Source: CBDFGE01 sp965247055 (lineage in GTDB: Bacteria; Chloroflexota; Dehalococcoidia; Lucifugimonadales; JAGWBF01). From it: a DNA stretch of 64,000 nucleotides. Under the pieces are notes generated by a model. It was not told the origin of the DNA. It did no database searches and saw nothing but the letters and a program-made list of their open reading frames with translations. The position numbers and the translations under genes were made by a program. Location of the stretch: positions 124,001 to 188,000 of the forward strand of contig CBDFGE010000001.1 of assembly GCA_965247055.1 (NCBI GenBank), read 5' to 3'. Positions 41,654-50,705 of the stretch are shown in pieces. Position 1 is the stretch's first letter. Every line of letters starts with the position of its first letter.

Positions 41654-43822
41654 TTGCTTCGGATACTTAACACCCTGACCAAAAGGGTTGAAGAGGTCTC
41701 TACCCTGGAGCCGGGGGTCGCGCGGATGTACACCTGTGGCCCCACCGTATACAGGTATGCCCATATCGGGAACCTGCGCACATACCTCATGGCCGACTGG
41801 CTCAGAAGGGTGCTGGAATGCGGCGGCTACGAGGTGGTCCACGTCAAGAACATCACCGACGTAGGCCACATGCGTATGGAGATGCTGGAGTCCGGCGGCG
41901 ACAAGGTGGTCACCGCTGCCCTCGCGGAGGGCAAGACACCCCAGGAGATCGCACAGTACTACACCAGCGCCTTTCACCGCGATGAAGAAAGGCTCAATAT
42001 TCTTCCGGCCCACCATCACCCCCGGGCCACCGGACACATACACGAAATGATCGCGATGATTGAGCGGCTTTTCGAGAAGGGCTACGCGTACCAGTCTGGA
42101 GGCAACGTTTACTTCGACGTTAGCAAGTTTGCCGACTACGGCAAGCTGTCCGGCAACCTCCAGCAGGGCCTAATGGAGGGGGTACGGGCGGAGGTGGACC
42201 CCCTCAAGAGAAGCCCACGGGACTTCACCCTCTGGAAAGCGGCGGAACCTGGCCGCGACATGAAGTGGGACAGCCCATGGGGAGAAGGATTCCCGGGGTG
42301 GCACATCGAGTGCTCCGCTATGTCCACCAGGTACATGGGGGAGCAGCTGGACATACACACCGGCGGAGTGGACAACATCTTCCCCCATCACGAAGATGAG
42401 ATAGCCCAGAGCGAGGCGGCCTTCGGCAAACCCTTCGTTCGCTACTGGCTCCACGGCCAGCACCTTCTGGCCGATGGGGTCAAAATGGCGAAGTCCGCCA
42501 GAAACGAGTTCATTCTGGCCGACCTGGAACAGCGGGGGTTCGACCCCCTGTCATTCCGGTATCTTTGCCTCACCACAAGGTACCGGCACAGGATGAACTT
42601 CACCTTTTTGGCCCTGCGAGCCGCCGAGACGGCCCTCACCAGCCTGCGGGACCGGGTGTGGGAGTGGCGGAACGCACCCGCTATCGACGAGCTTCCGGAG
42701 GAGTCCCACGGGTGGCAGGAGCGATTTACCGAAGCCGTGCACGCAGACCTTGATATGCCCAGGGCCCTCGCCATTACCTGGGATATGGTCCGCTCTCCCA
42801 TCCCCGGCAGGGCCAAACTTCAGCTGCTCCTGGGATTCGACCGCATCCTCGGGCTGGGACTGGACAGGGTTTCAGACCGTTACGAGTTACCCCACCATAT
42901 CCAGTCCAGCATCGGCGAGAGGGAAGAGCTCCGGGCCCGAGCGCAGTACGAGAGGGCGGATGGGATGCGGTCCGCCATATCGGCCAGCGGCTACCTGGTC
43001 GGGGACACCTGTCAAAGCACCAGGGTCCGCCCCAAGACGGAGCTGGAGAAACGGCAGGACCGCTGGCAGGAGGTATCCTCCTCCAGGGAAGTGGAATCGC
43101 ACCTGGACCTGCCTCCAGAGCTGGACTTCTCCGTGGTCGTGACGGCCAGCAACTACCTGGACGACGTGGTGCGCTGCACCGAGACCGCCTTGAAGTGGGC
43201 CGGGGGGCATTCCACCGAGCTGATAGTGGTGGACAATGGCTCCAGCGACGGCACATCGGAATGGCTGGAGGCGCTACACGAAAGGGACCCCAGAGCCAGG
43301 GTCATCCACTGCGACCACATCCTCGGCGAGGCGGCGGCAAGGAATATCGGCCTCAAACAGAGCCTGGGCCGGACCGTGTTAATACTTGATACCTCGGTGG
43401 AGGTGGCGGGAGATGTGCTCGGGCCTATCGGGCGCTGGCTTGAAGACGACACCGTGGGTATCATCGGCCCCTGGGGGCTCAGGACCACCGACCTCCGCCA
43501 CTTCCACGAGGAGGTCGGGGATGGGGACGCGGACGCCATCCAGGCGTACTGTATGGCCTTTCGTCGTGCCCACATCAAGCAGGTAGGGCTGATGAGAGAG
43601 ACGTTCCGCTTCTATCGCAACCTCGACCTCGACTACAGCTTCCAGTTCAAGGCCCAAGGATACCGAACGGTGGCCGACGGCACCCTGCCGTTAAGCCGCC
43701 ACGAACACCGGCAGTGGGCTGCTCTCGGTGAGGCCGAGCGGGACCAGCTAAGCGCGAAGAACTTCAAGCGTTTCCTTAAGACGTGGGGCGACAGGGCCGA
43801 CTTGCTCTTATCCAGGACGTAG
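41654..43822 (+). CDS. cysS: Cysteinyl-tRNA synthetase fused to a family-2 glycosyltransferase
   Basis: 722 residues from the TTG at 41654, chosen because GAGGGG lies 7 bp upstream and because it puts the zinc Cys at position 28 as in other CysRS. Residues 1-~475 are a complete CysRS: CGPTVYRYAHIGN (Cys28, HIGH motif 37-40), KNITDVGH, GWHIECSAM, HTGGVDNIFPHHEDEIAQSE (remaining zinc ligands) and KMAKS (from 277, KMSKS loop), plus a C-terminal helical region. A charged linker leads to a GT-A glycosyltransferase 2 domain from ~490: FSVVVTASNYLDD, STELIVVDNGSSDGTSEWL, VLILDTSVEV (at the DxD position) and RFYRNLDLDYSFQFKAQGY. There is no stop codon or frame change between halves. This fusion is unusual. 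A PIG-L deacetylase gene follows. Confidence 0.9.
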   Translation: MLRILNTLTKRVEEVSTLEPGVARMYTCGPTVYRYAHIGNLRTYLMADWLRRVLECGGYEVVHVKNITDVGHMRMEMLESGGDKVVTAALAEGKTPQEIAQYYTSAFHRDEERLNILPAHHHPRATGHIHEMIAMIERLFEKGYAYQSGGNVYFDVSKFADYGKLSGNLQQGLMEGVRAEVDPLKRSPRDFTLWKAAEPGRDMKWDSPWGEGFPGWHIECSAMSTRYMGEQLDIHTGGVDNIFPHHEDEIAQSEAAFGKPFVRYWLHGQHLLADGVKMAKSARNEFILADLEQRGFDPLSFRYLCLTTRYRHRMNFTFLALRAAETALTSLRDRVWEWRNAPAIDELPEESHGWQERFTEAVHADLDMPRALAITWDMVRSPIPGRAKLQLLLGFDRILGLGLDRVSDRYELPHHIQSSIGEREELRARAQYERADGMRSAISASGYLVGDTCQSTRVRPKTELEKRQDRWQEVSSSREVESHLDLPPELDFSVVVTASNYLDDVVRCTETALKWAGGHSTELIVVDNGSSDGTSEWLEALHERDPRARVIHCDHILGEAAARNIGLKQSLGRTVLILDTSVEVAGDVLGPIGRWLEDDTVGIIGPWGLRTTDLRHFHEEVGDGDADAIQAYCMAFRRAHIKQVGLMRETFRFYRNLDLDYSFQFKAQGYRTVADGTLPLSRHEHRQWAALGEAERDQLSAKNFKRFLKTWGDRADLLLSRT

Positions 43823-44023
43823 GGACGAAGCTCCCGGCCCCATCGAGATTGCCTCTGGACAGCCCCAGACCTCTGCCCGCCCCGGTGCGGGCCGCCGCCT
43901 GAAAGGGGTCCGTGCACGGAGCGTTACGCGGGAGTGGCCCAGGGCTGGAGGAAACCTTGAGGAGCATGCCGGAGCGGTGACCAGCCTTGAACGAGCAGTT
44001 CAGCTTTCGGAGGTTTTAGCGGC

Positions 44024-44734
44024 ATGAGTGAGGAAGAACCCTACCGGCGTGGCATGGTGGTTGTGGCCCACGCCGACGACGCCGAGTACGGGTGCTCGGC
44101 CACCGTGGCGAAATGGTGCAGGGAAGGCATGGTGGTGGTCTACGTCATCTGCACCGATGGCAGCAAGGGAAGCAGCGACCCGGACATGACTCTGGGGAGG
44201 CTGGTGGAGATACGTCGCGAGGAGCAGCTTGCGGCGGCCAAGGTGCTGGGGGTCAAGGAGGTGGTGTTTCTGGGCTACGAGGACTCCATGCTCCAGCCAA
44301 CCCTTGAGCTGAGGCGTGACATCGCACGGGAGATCAGGAAGCACAGGCCCGATGTCCTGATATGTCCCAGCCCCATCAGAAACCTGCGTGGCACCCACTA
44401 CATAGGACACCCCGACCATCTGGCTGTGGGGGAGGCCGCCCTGTCCGCGGTCTTCCCCACAGCCAGGGACAGGCTCACCTTCTCGGAGCTGCTGGAAGAG
44501 GGACTGGAGCCCCATAAGGTGCGCGAAGTGCTGGTAATAGGCGACCCCGAGCCGGACAAGTGGATCGATGTCTCGGATACCGTAGAGATCGCCATAGAGG
44601 CGCTGAAGCAGCACGTGTCCCAGGTCGGGGACGGCGAGGACGGCTACACCTGGATGAGAGAGCGAAGGCGCATCGCAGGGCAGCACCACGGCATGAAGTA
44701 CGCCGAGACCTTCAACCATTTCCATTTCAGTTAG
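44024..44734 (+). CDS. PIG-L (LmbE) family deacetylase
   Basis: 236 residues; ATG with GGAGG upstream. Zn-dependent N-deacetylase family that includes MshB (mycothiol), BshB (bacillithiol) and GlcNAc-PI deacetylase. The metal/catalytic motif AHPDDxE appears as AHADDAEYGCSAT, and the third ligand is in YIGHPDHLAVGEAA. It lies 200 bp downstream of the CysRS-GT2 fusion and 24 bp ahead of the BNR-repeat gene. Substrate unknown; similar proteins are abundant in environmental Chloroflexota, so the mycothiol link is suggestive only. Confidence 0.88.
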   Translation: MSEEEPYRRGMVVVAHADDAEYGCSATVAKWCREGMVVVYVICTDGSKGSSDPDMTLGRLVEIRREEQLAAAKVLGVKEVVFLGYEDSMLQPTLELRRDIAREIRKHRPDVLICPSPIRNLRGTHYIGHPDHLAVGEAALSAVFPTARDRLTFSELLEEGLEPHKVREVLVIGDPEPDKWIDVSDTVEIAIEALKQHVSQVGDGEDGYTWMRERRRIAGQHHGMKYAETFNHFHFS

Positions 44735-44758
44735 GCGAGTCTGACGGAGGAACGGACA

Positions 44759-45766
44759 ATGGCTTCAGACACTTCCACCACCGTGGAACCCTATGTCTAC
44801 GTCGGGGCGGGCACCGGGGGTCTGTACCGCAAGGCACCGGGGTCGGAGGACTGGGAAGAGCTTACCAACGGGCTTCCGACGTCCCCGGAGGTACATGCTC
44901 TCGGAATCCATCCCCTACAGCCCGGGGTGGTGTTCGCCGGCACTCAGGACGGCCTCTATCGGAGCGGCAGCCGCGGCGACCACTGGAGACGGCTGAACAT
45001 GCCGGTCACAGGCAGCGTCGTCTGGTCGCTGCTCTTCCGGCCCCATAGACCCAGCGTGATGTATGTGGGCATGGCTCCTGCCCAGATCTTTCGCACCTGG
45101 GATGGAGGCGATTCCTGGGAGTCCCTTCCTTTTTACCCCGGAGCCGACACCGTCACCATGTCCTTCGAGACCCGCGTCATTGCCATGGCAGTGAGCCCGA
45201 GCAACCCCGACGAGATGTACTCGGCCCTTGAGGTCGGTGGGGTGATGCGTAGCCTGGACGGCGGTGAGACGTGGGAGCCCATCAACAAGGGGCTGGCCGA
45301 GGGAGGGGAGGACCGGCTGGACCTCCATGGGGTGCAGATCAGCCCGGCCCAGCCGGACACCGCCTACATCAGCACCCGGCAGGGCATGTTCCGGGGTCCC
45401 GACCGAGGCAGCCGGTGGGAGTTCATCGACCTGGCGAGCTATTCTCCCATCGGTTACACGCGCGACCTGCTTCTATCGCCCTCTGATCCCAAGACCCTAT
45501 ACGTGTCCCTCGGCAGGGCGGCCCGAAGCGATGCGGGGGCGCTTTTCCGCAGCCGTGACCTGGGAAAGACGTGGGAGCGTGCGGACCATGGCGTCACGCC
45601 GCGGAGCACCATGATGGCGGTAGCGGTCAACGCGCGGCGGTCCTCCCAGGTGTTCTGCGCCACCCGCGACGGCCAGGTCTTCGGCTCACTGGACGACGGC
45701 GCCACCTGGAAGGAGTACCGGCTACCCGAGGCGGCCACAGAGGTCTACGCCCTGGCGGTGGCATGA
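44759..45766 (+). CDS. BNR/sialidase-like beta-propeller protein
   Basis: 335 residues. Repeated BNR-type units with the Asp-box pattern SxDxGxxW: SGSRGDHWRRL, TWDGGDSWESLPF, SLDGGETWEPI, SRDLGKTWERADHG and SLDDGATWKEY, spaced about 50 residues, as in VPS10/YCF48-like propellers. No signal peptide. The repeats bind neither a known ligand nor an enzyme site that I can identify. It follows the PIG-L gene by 24 bp and precedes the MDR gene by 21 bp, suggesting one operon. Confidence 0.82.
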   Translation: MASDTSTTVEPYVYVGAGTGGLYRKAPGSEDWEELTNGLPTSPEVHALGIHPLQPGVVFAGTQDGLYRSGSRGDHWRRLNMPVTGSVVWSLLFRPHRPSVMYVGMAPAQIFRTWDGGDSWESLPFYPGADTVTMSFETRVIAMAVSPSNPDEMYSALEVGGVMRSLDGGETWEPINKGLAEGGEDRLDLHGVQISPAQPDTAYISTRQGMFRGPDRGSRWEFIDLASYSPIGYTRDLLLSPSDPKTLYVSLGRAARSDAGALFRSRDLGKTWERADHGVTPRSTMMAVAVNARRSSQVFCATRDGQVFGSLDDGATWKEYRLPEAATEVYALAVA

Positions 45767-45787
45767 CCCCAGGGATGAGGAGGTACC

Positions 45788-46762
45788 ATGAGGGGCGTTA
45801 GATTCCACAGCTTCGGGGGACCGGAAGTCCTGGTGTACGAAGATGGCCTTCCACGTCCCAAACCCGGCAGAGGAGAGGTCCTGATCAAGGTGGCCGGCGC
45901 GGGAGTGAACTACACCGACCTGACACGGCGGGCAGTCATCAACCCAGGCCTGGACCTCCCGGCCACCCTGGGTGTCGAGGTCTCCGGCACCGTCGAAGAG
46001 GTGGGGCCCGGCGAAGCGGCGTTCGCGGTTGGCGACAGGGTAATGGCCCAGCGGGCCGGCGTCGCCGGCCAGGCCGAGTACGCCGTCGCAGACGCCTCCC
46101 TGACGTTCCCCTGCCCTCCCGACATCGACCTGGTACTGGCCGGAGCCATTCCCAATACCTTCCTTACCGCATATCATCTGGTGAAAACCCGCGCCCAGAT
46201 ACGGCCCGGGGAGACCGTCCTGGTACAGGCCGGGGCATCGGGCATAGGCACGGCGGCGATCCAGGTCGCCAGGGTCTGGGGGGGGGCGCGGGTCATCGCG
46301 ACGGCCTCGACGGAGGAGAAGCTGGAGCTGGCGAGGTCCCTGGGCGCCCAGGACACCATCAACTATGCGACCCACGACTTCGAGGCAGAGGTGAGGGCGC
46401 TAACTTCCGGGGCGGGAGTGGATGTGGTGCTGGAGTGCGTGGGAGGGGAAGTGCTGGAGAAGAGCCTTCGGTGCCTGGCCCCTTTCGGCCGCCTGGTCGT
46501 CTACGGGAACATCAGCGGCAGCCCTTCTTCCCTCCAGGCAGGGGAGGTATTCATGAAGAACCGCTCGGTACTGGGCCTGGGAATGGGCAGCGGCCAGGGA
46601 GTGCTGGACCACCACGCGGCTATGGCGGAGATGGTCCCCCTCTTCCAGTCCGGCCGGATACGGGTGGCCGTAGCCAGGGTCCTGCCCATGTCGGAGGTGT
46701 CCCAGGCCCACGCCATTCTCGAAGCCCGAAAGATAGGTGGCAAGGTGATCCTCACTCCTTGA
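45788..46762 (+). CDS. MDR-family NADPH:quinone oxidoreductase-like protein
   Basis: 324 residues; ATG preceded by AGGAGG. Medium-chain dehydrogenase/reductase fold: catalytic N-domain with GAGVNYTDLTRRAVINPG and LGVEVSGTVEEVGPGE, Rossmann domain with VLVQAGASGIGTAAIQVARVWG, then GAQDTINY and GRLVVYGNISG. No structural or catalytic zinc ligands (Cys/His of ADH) are evident, which places it in the quinone-reductase/zeta-crystallin branch. Substrate unknown. Confidence 0.88.
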   Translation: MRGVRFHSFGGPEVLVYEDGLPRPKPGRGEVLIKVAGAGVNYTDLTRRAVINPGLDLPATLGVEVSGTVEEVGPGEAAFAVGDRVMAQRAGVAGQAEYAVADASLTFPCPPDIDLVLAGAIPNTFLTAYHLVKTRAQIRPGETVLVQAGASGIGTAAIQVARVWGGARVIATASTEEKLELARSLGAQDTINYATHDFEAEVRALTSGAGVDVVLECVGGEVLEKSLRCLAPFGRLVVYGNISGSPSSLQAGEVFMKNRSVLGLGMGSGQGVLDHHAAMAEMVPLFQSGRIRVAVARVLPMSEVSQAHAILEARKIGGKVILTP

Positions 46763-46804
46763 GCTGCGGTGCCATCCCAGACGGGGTCCCTGTGCCCCCT
46801 AGGG

Positions 46805-46833
46805 TTTCGCCATCTAACCCTTTCTGCTAGACT
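46805..46833 (+). promoter_or_regulatory. gatCA promoter
   Basis: Weak -35 TTTCGC (46805-46810), 17-bp spacer ending TGC, -10 TAGACT (46828-46833). The leader to the gatC ATG would be about 25 nt. Confidence 0.45.
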
Positions 46834-46865
46834 GGCCCAAGCCCTCCACCAGAGAGTCCATTAGT

Positions 46866-47156
46866 ATGTCTATCAGTAGAGAAGAAGTGCAGCACATAGC
46901 GGCCCTGTGCCGCATCGGCATGACCGAGGAGGACCTGGAAAGGTTCCCGGAGCAGCTCTCCCACATCCTGGAGATGTTCGAGGTCCTTCAGGAGATGGAC
47001 ACCGACGACGTACCTCCGACGGGTCACTCGGTCACGTCGGGGACCGTGTGGCGGGAGGACGAATCCCGCCCCTCCTCCCCAATAGAAGAGTCCCTCTCCA
47101 ACGCACCCCTAAGGGAGGGCGACCTGATCCGCGTCAAGGCCGTGCTGGGGGAGTAG
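46866..47156 (+). CDS. gatC: Asp/Glu-tRNA(Asn/Gln) amidotransferase subunit GatC
   Basis: 96 residues, normal length. Small subunit that clamps GatA and GatB. Conserved: SREEVQHIAALCRIGMTEEDL, FPEQLSHILEMFEVLQEMDTDDVPPT, and the C-terminal SNAPLREGDLIRVKAVLGE. It starts the gatC-gatA pair; gatB is not in the window. AsnRS is present nearby, so the complex probably serves mainly Gln-tRNA(Gln) formation, an inference. Confidence 0.94.
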   Translation: MSISREEVQHIAALCRIGMTEEDLERFPEQLSHILEMFEVLQEMDTDDVPPTGHSVTSGTVWREDESRPSSPIEESLSNAPLREGDLIRVKAVLGE

Positions 47157-47183
47157 CGTGCTCAGGGTTTCGGTAAAACTGCC

Positions 47184-48641
47184 TTGACCGATCTGTGGCG
47201 GCTCACCGCCCGCGAGGCCCACGACCTCCTGAGAAAAAGGGAGACAAGCTCCCTGGAGCTGACGGGCCAGTGTCTCGACCGCATCCAGGCGGTGGAGGAC
47301 CGGGTGAAGGCTTTCGTCACCATCACCCGTGAGACCGCCATCGAGGGGGCCCGCCGCGCCGACCAGCGTCTCGCCGCCTCAGAGGGGACGGCGCTCACCG
47401 GCATACCCATGCAGATCAAGGACGTCATGTGCACCAGGGGCGTCCGCACCACCTGCTCCTCCCGTATACTGGAGGAGTTCGTCCCCACCTACGACGCGAC
47501 CGTCGTGGAGAGGCTTTACTCCCAGGATGCCGTACTGCTGGGCAAAGGTAACATGGACGAGTTCGCGATGGGCTCCTCCACCGAGAACTCGGCCTTCTTC
47601 CCCAGCCGGAACCCCTGGGACCTGGACCGGGTGCCCGGCGGCAGCAGCGGCGGCGGGGCCGCCGCGGTGGCCGCCGGGGAGGCGATCTACGCCCTGGGCT
47701 CCGACACCGGCGGCAGCGTGCGCCAGCCGGCATCCCTGTGCGGCGTGGTGGGAATGAAGCCCACCTACGGCCTGGTGAGCCGGTTCGGGCTCATCGCCTA
47801 CGCCTCATCCCTCGATCAGATAGGCCCCATCACCCGGGACGTGGCCGATTGCGCCCTGGTTCTCAACGCTATCGTGGGACACGATCCCAGGGACTCCACC
47901 TCCATGCACCACGAGACGTCCGACTACTGCGGCGCCCTGACGGGAGACATCAGGGGCCTGCGGATTGGGGTGCCCAGGGAGTACTTCGTCGAGGGGATAG
48001 ACGAGGCGGTGAGGGATGCGCTGAGCGCGGCTATCTCCCGGCTAGAAGGTCTGGGGGCGCAACTTGGGGAGGTTTCGTTGCCCAGCACTCCCCACGCGCT
48101 CGCCTGCTACTATATCATCGCCCCATCTGAGTGCTCCGCGAACCTGGCGCGGTACGACGGGGTGAAGTACGGCTTCTCCTACCGGGACACGGAGAGCATG
48201 TGGGAGGCGATGGAGAGGACCCGCCAGCACGGGTTCGGCGCCGAGGTGAAGCGGCGCATAATGCTGGGCACCTATGCCCTCTCCACGGGATACTACGACG
48301 CCTTCTACCTCAAGGCACAGAAGGTCCGCACCCTGATACGCCGGGAGTTCGATGAGGCCTTCCGCCGTTTCGATGTCCTCGTCACCCCCACCTCCCCCAC
48401 TGTGGCCTTTCGGCTGGGCGAGAAGACGGAGGATCCGGTGCAGATGTACCTGAGCGACGTCTACACGGTGCCCGCAAACGTAGCGGGCCTGCCCGCCATA
48501 TCCGTCCCCTGCGGCTTCAGCGACGGCCTCCCCGTGGGGATGCAGCTTATAGGCCCACACCTATCCGAGGAGACCCTGCTCAGGGTGGCCCACTCCTACG
48601 AGCAGTCCACCGAGTGGCACAAGGCCCGCCCGACCCTTTAG
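47184..48641 (+). CDS. gatA: Glutamyl-tRNA(Gln) amidotransferase subunit GatA
   Basis: 485 residues, TTG start, 28 bp after gatC. Amidase-signature enzyme that releases ammonia from glutamine. The Ser-cisSer-Lys triad is visible: Lys in IPMQIKDVMCT, cis-Ser in PGGSSGGGAAAVAAGE and nucleophilic Ser in GSDTGGSVRQPASLCG. Other conserved parts: KGNMDEFAMGSSTENSAFF and the C-terminal PVGMQLIGPHLSEETLL. Full length. Confidence 0.96.
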   Translation: MTDLWRLTAREAHDLLRKRETSSLELTGQCLDRIQAVEDRVKAFVTITRETAIEGARRADQRLAASEGTALTGIPMQIKDVMCTRGVRTTCSSRILEEFVPTYDATVVERLYSQDAVLLGKGNMDEFAMGSSTENSAFFPSRNPWDLDRVPGGSSGGGAAAVAAGEAIYALGSDTGGSVRQPASLCGVVGMKPTYGLVSRFGLIAYASSLDQIGPITRDVADCALVLNAIVGHDPRDSTSMHHETSDYCGALTGDIRGLRIGVPREYFVEGIDEAVRDALSAAISRLEGLGAQLGEVSLPSTPHALACYYIIAPSECSANLARYDGVKYGFSYRDTESMWEAMERTRQHGFGAEVKRRIMLGTYALSTGYYDAFYLKAQKVRTLIRREFDEAFRRFDVLVTPTSPTVAFRLGEKTEDPVQMYLSDVYTVPANVAGLPAISVPCGFSDGLPVGMQLIGPHLSEETLLRVAHSYEQSTEWHKARPTL

Positions 48642-48680
48642 GGGGTCGCCGCCAAGAACGAAGAGCAAGTCGCGTAGCGG

Positions 48681-48860
48681 CTACTTAGAGGGCTGGCGCC
48701 TCTTCCAAGCGACGAGGAAATCCTGTACGTCCTCTCGCATGAAGCGGCGGTCACCTCGGCATCCGAGCCGGTAGGAACGGATAAGGTCCATATCGGCCCA
48801 GCGCCGCACCGAGTTGGGGTGCACGCCCAGCATCTCGGCTGTCTGGGATACGGTGAGCAT
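48681..48860 (-). CDS. Small HTH (MerR/excisionase-type) DNA-binding protein
   Basis: 59 residues from the ATG at 48860 (LTVSQTAEMLGVHPNSVRRWADMDLI ... RRFMREDVQDFLVAWKRR). This is the HTH_17/MerR-like fold used by excisionases and small regulators: helix-turn-helix, then a wing with Arg-rich strand. In-frame codons continue upstream to 49046 but are low-complexity; GTG at 48722-48930 positions were not convincing as starts. No recombinase or phage gene is adjacent. Could regulate gatCA or the CaiB gene, or be a relic of a mobile element. Confidence 0.65.
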   Translation of the reverse strand: MLTVSQTAEMLGVHPNSVRRWADMDLIRSYRLGCRGDRRFMREDVQDFLVAWKRRQPSK

Positions 48861-49340
48861 ATGCCCGTTGGGCGATGCCGTGGGAGAGGCCCCTCTCCGT
48901 GTATGCACATCAGTTGGGCTCGCCACAGTCTTCCACCCCCCTTCACACACGCGGGAGCCGGCTAAGCGCCTGAAGCCCGTTCCGCCACCGTCCCCGTGTA
49001 CGTCTACGGTAGCAGGATGCTCACCCCAGCCCCAGTGGGTGGGCACCCGGTGGCTGTAGGGGACCCACCTATGTCTGGCCGGTGCCAGGTGATCTCCACG
49101 GGCTGGTGGTCTCAGCCTAGGAGGCGCGACACACCCGGTGGCGAATTCGAGGAGGTTCCCGCGATATTTGGAGATATGGCTAAGTTAGGTGGACTGACAG
49201 TGAGCGTTTACCAGAAGTGAGTAAGTGTCAAGCGTGCCCCGATGGGTAAGCCAGCGTTGGCAAGAAAGTATCCGATGCCCTGGTCACGAGGGCCCATCGA
49301 TCATCGCTGCCCTTGGGAGCTGGCCGTAGCGAGGACTCGC
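48861..49340. other. 480-bp intergenic stretch without a supported gene
   Basis: The region between the HTH gene and the CoA-transferase stop holds no coding frame with a credible ribosome site and family match, no tRNA and no clear hairpin terminator. A faint stretch around 49150-49220 (reading DMAKLGGLTVS) vaguely recalls integrase-type transposase sequence but is too short to call. Confidence 0.5.
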
Positions 49341-50588
49341 CTAGATGACCCCCTTCTCCCGTAGCTGGGCCATCTCCGAGGGACCCAGCCCCAGTAGCCG
49401 GCCGTAGACCATCTCGTTGTCGTAGCCCAGGGGGACCGACCCCCTCCAGACCTTCCCCGGGGTCACCGAGAACCTGGGACAGACACCCGTTCCCTTGACT
49501 TTCCTGCCCAGCGATATGTCCTCCCACTCGATGTGGACGTTGCGCGTCCGGTAGTGGGGGTCCTCGTCCATGTCCCTGGAGGTGAGGATGCGGCAGCAGG
49601 CCACCTGGGCGGCGTTCATCTCGTCCACCGTCTCCTCTACGGTCCGCTCCAGCACCCAGCCCCGCAGCATGGCGTCGAACTCTATCCCCTCGGGGGACTC
49701 CACCTCTTTGTGGGCCGTGCGCCACTTCTCCTCGGTGGGGTCCAGGCCCAGAAGCCTGCAAAGTCGCTCGTAGATGGTGCCCACGGCGGCGATGATTACC
49801 CAGCCGTCGCTGGCCTGGAAGAGGTCGTATGGCTGGAACATCCCGGCCCGGTTGCCCGAGCGCTCCCGCACCAGCCCAAGCTCGTAGTAGGCGACCATAG
49901 TGCCGGCCAGGACGCGGTGGATGGCCTCGTACTGGGCCAGGTCGATCACCTGCCCCTTGCCGGTACGCTGGGCGTAGACGTAGGCTGCCAGAGAAGAGGA
50001 TAGGCAGAAGAGGGCGGTGATGTAGTCCGCGGTCCAGGGCGCCGCCCTGACGGGCGGATCGGGCTCGGGGAAGCCGGTCAGGTTCATAAGGCCGCCGAAG
50101 GCCTGGCCGATGAAGTCGTAGGACGCCCGGGCCAGGTAATCGGGATGCCCGGTCTGGCCATAGCCCGATACATGGGCGATGACCACCCGGGGGTTGGCCT
50201 TCAGGACCGTTTCGTCGTCCAGCCCCCACTCGCTGAAGGTGCCGGGAATCGAGCCTTCCATCCAGATATCCGTACGGGCGATCAGGCGGAGGAACATGTC
50301 GCGGCCGGCCGGGGTGGCCAGATTCAGGGTGGTGTGGAGGGTGTTGCGGCGGTCCTGAATCCATCCCGCCGCCACCGAGCTGCCCCCCTCACCCTCTATG
50401 GGGAACTCCAGGTTCCTCCAAACCACGTCCCCCACTTCGGGCCGCTCGATTTGAATCACCTCAGCCCCCATTTCCGCGGCTAGCTCCGCGGCGAAGGGCT
50501 GGGCGATGATGGTCCCGGTGGAGAGGACCCGGACCCCCTGAAGGGGACCGAACTGCTCGGGCAGCAGGGCAATTTCACTGGGCTCCAT
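49341..50588 (-). CDS. CaiB/BaiF-type (class III) CoA-transferase
   Basis: 415 residues, ATG start with AAGGAGGG upstream. Class III CoA-transferase: N-terminal PLQGVRVLSTGTIIAQPFAAELAAEMGAEVIQIERPEVGD, DLNLA-like TLNLATPAGRDMFLRL, NPRVVIAHVSGYGQTG, and GKGQVIDLAQYEAIHRVL, which resembles the CaiB sequence IDIAMYEVMLR. The closest characterised type is L-carnitine CoA-transferase, but substrates of this class range from carnitine to oxalate, bile acids and aromatic acids. It moves CoA between carboxylic acids without an acyl-phosphate. Solitary gene. Confidence 0.88.
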   Translation of the reverse strand: MEPSEIALLPEQFGPLQGVRVLSTGTIIAQPFAAELAAEMGAEVIQIERPEVGDVVWRNLEFPIEGEGGSSVAAGWIQDRRNTLHTTLNLATPAGRDMFLRLIARTDIWMEGSIPGTFSEWGLDDETVLKANPRVVIAHVSGYGQTGHPDYLARASYDFIGQAFGGLMNLTGFPEPDPPVRAAPWTADYITALFCLSSSLAAYVYAQRTGKGQVIDLAQYEAIHRVLAGTMVAYYELGLVRERSGNRAGMFQPYDLFQASDGWVIIAAVGTIYERLCRLLGLDPTEEKWRTAHKEVESPEGIEFDAMLRGWVLERTVEETVDEMNAAQVACCRILTSRDMDEDPHYRTRNVHIEWEDISLGRKVKGTGVCPRFSVTPGKVWRGSVPLGYDNEMVYGRLLGLGPSEMAQLREKGVI

Positions 50589-50620
50589 ACCTAATGTCCC
50601 TCCTTCGCGAGTCTAGCCAC

Positions 50621-50649
50621 AGTATAGTCCGTGTCCCCGCCAGATGAGA
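50621..50649 (-). promoter_or_regulatory. Putative promoter of the CoA-transferase gene
   Basis: Minus-strand TATACT at 50621-50626, about 33 bp upstream of the ATG. The -35 region is poor, so the call rests on the -10 box and position. Confidence 0.35.
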
Positions 50650-50705
50650 AGCTCTGCGTTGCGTCCGGCATGCTATAACTGGTGGTGCCGCCACCCCTGG
50701 GGTGC

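Noticed and set aside
49140..49220. Possible transposase remnant (DMAKLGGLTVS-like reading)
   Set aside because: The resemblance to IS3/IS481 integrase sequence covers about a dozen residues and has no terminal repeat or second fragment nearby.
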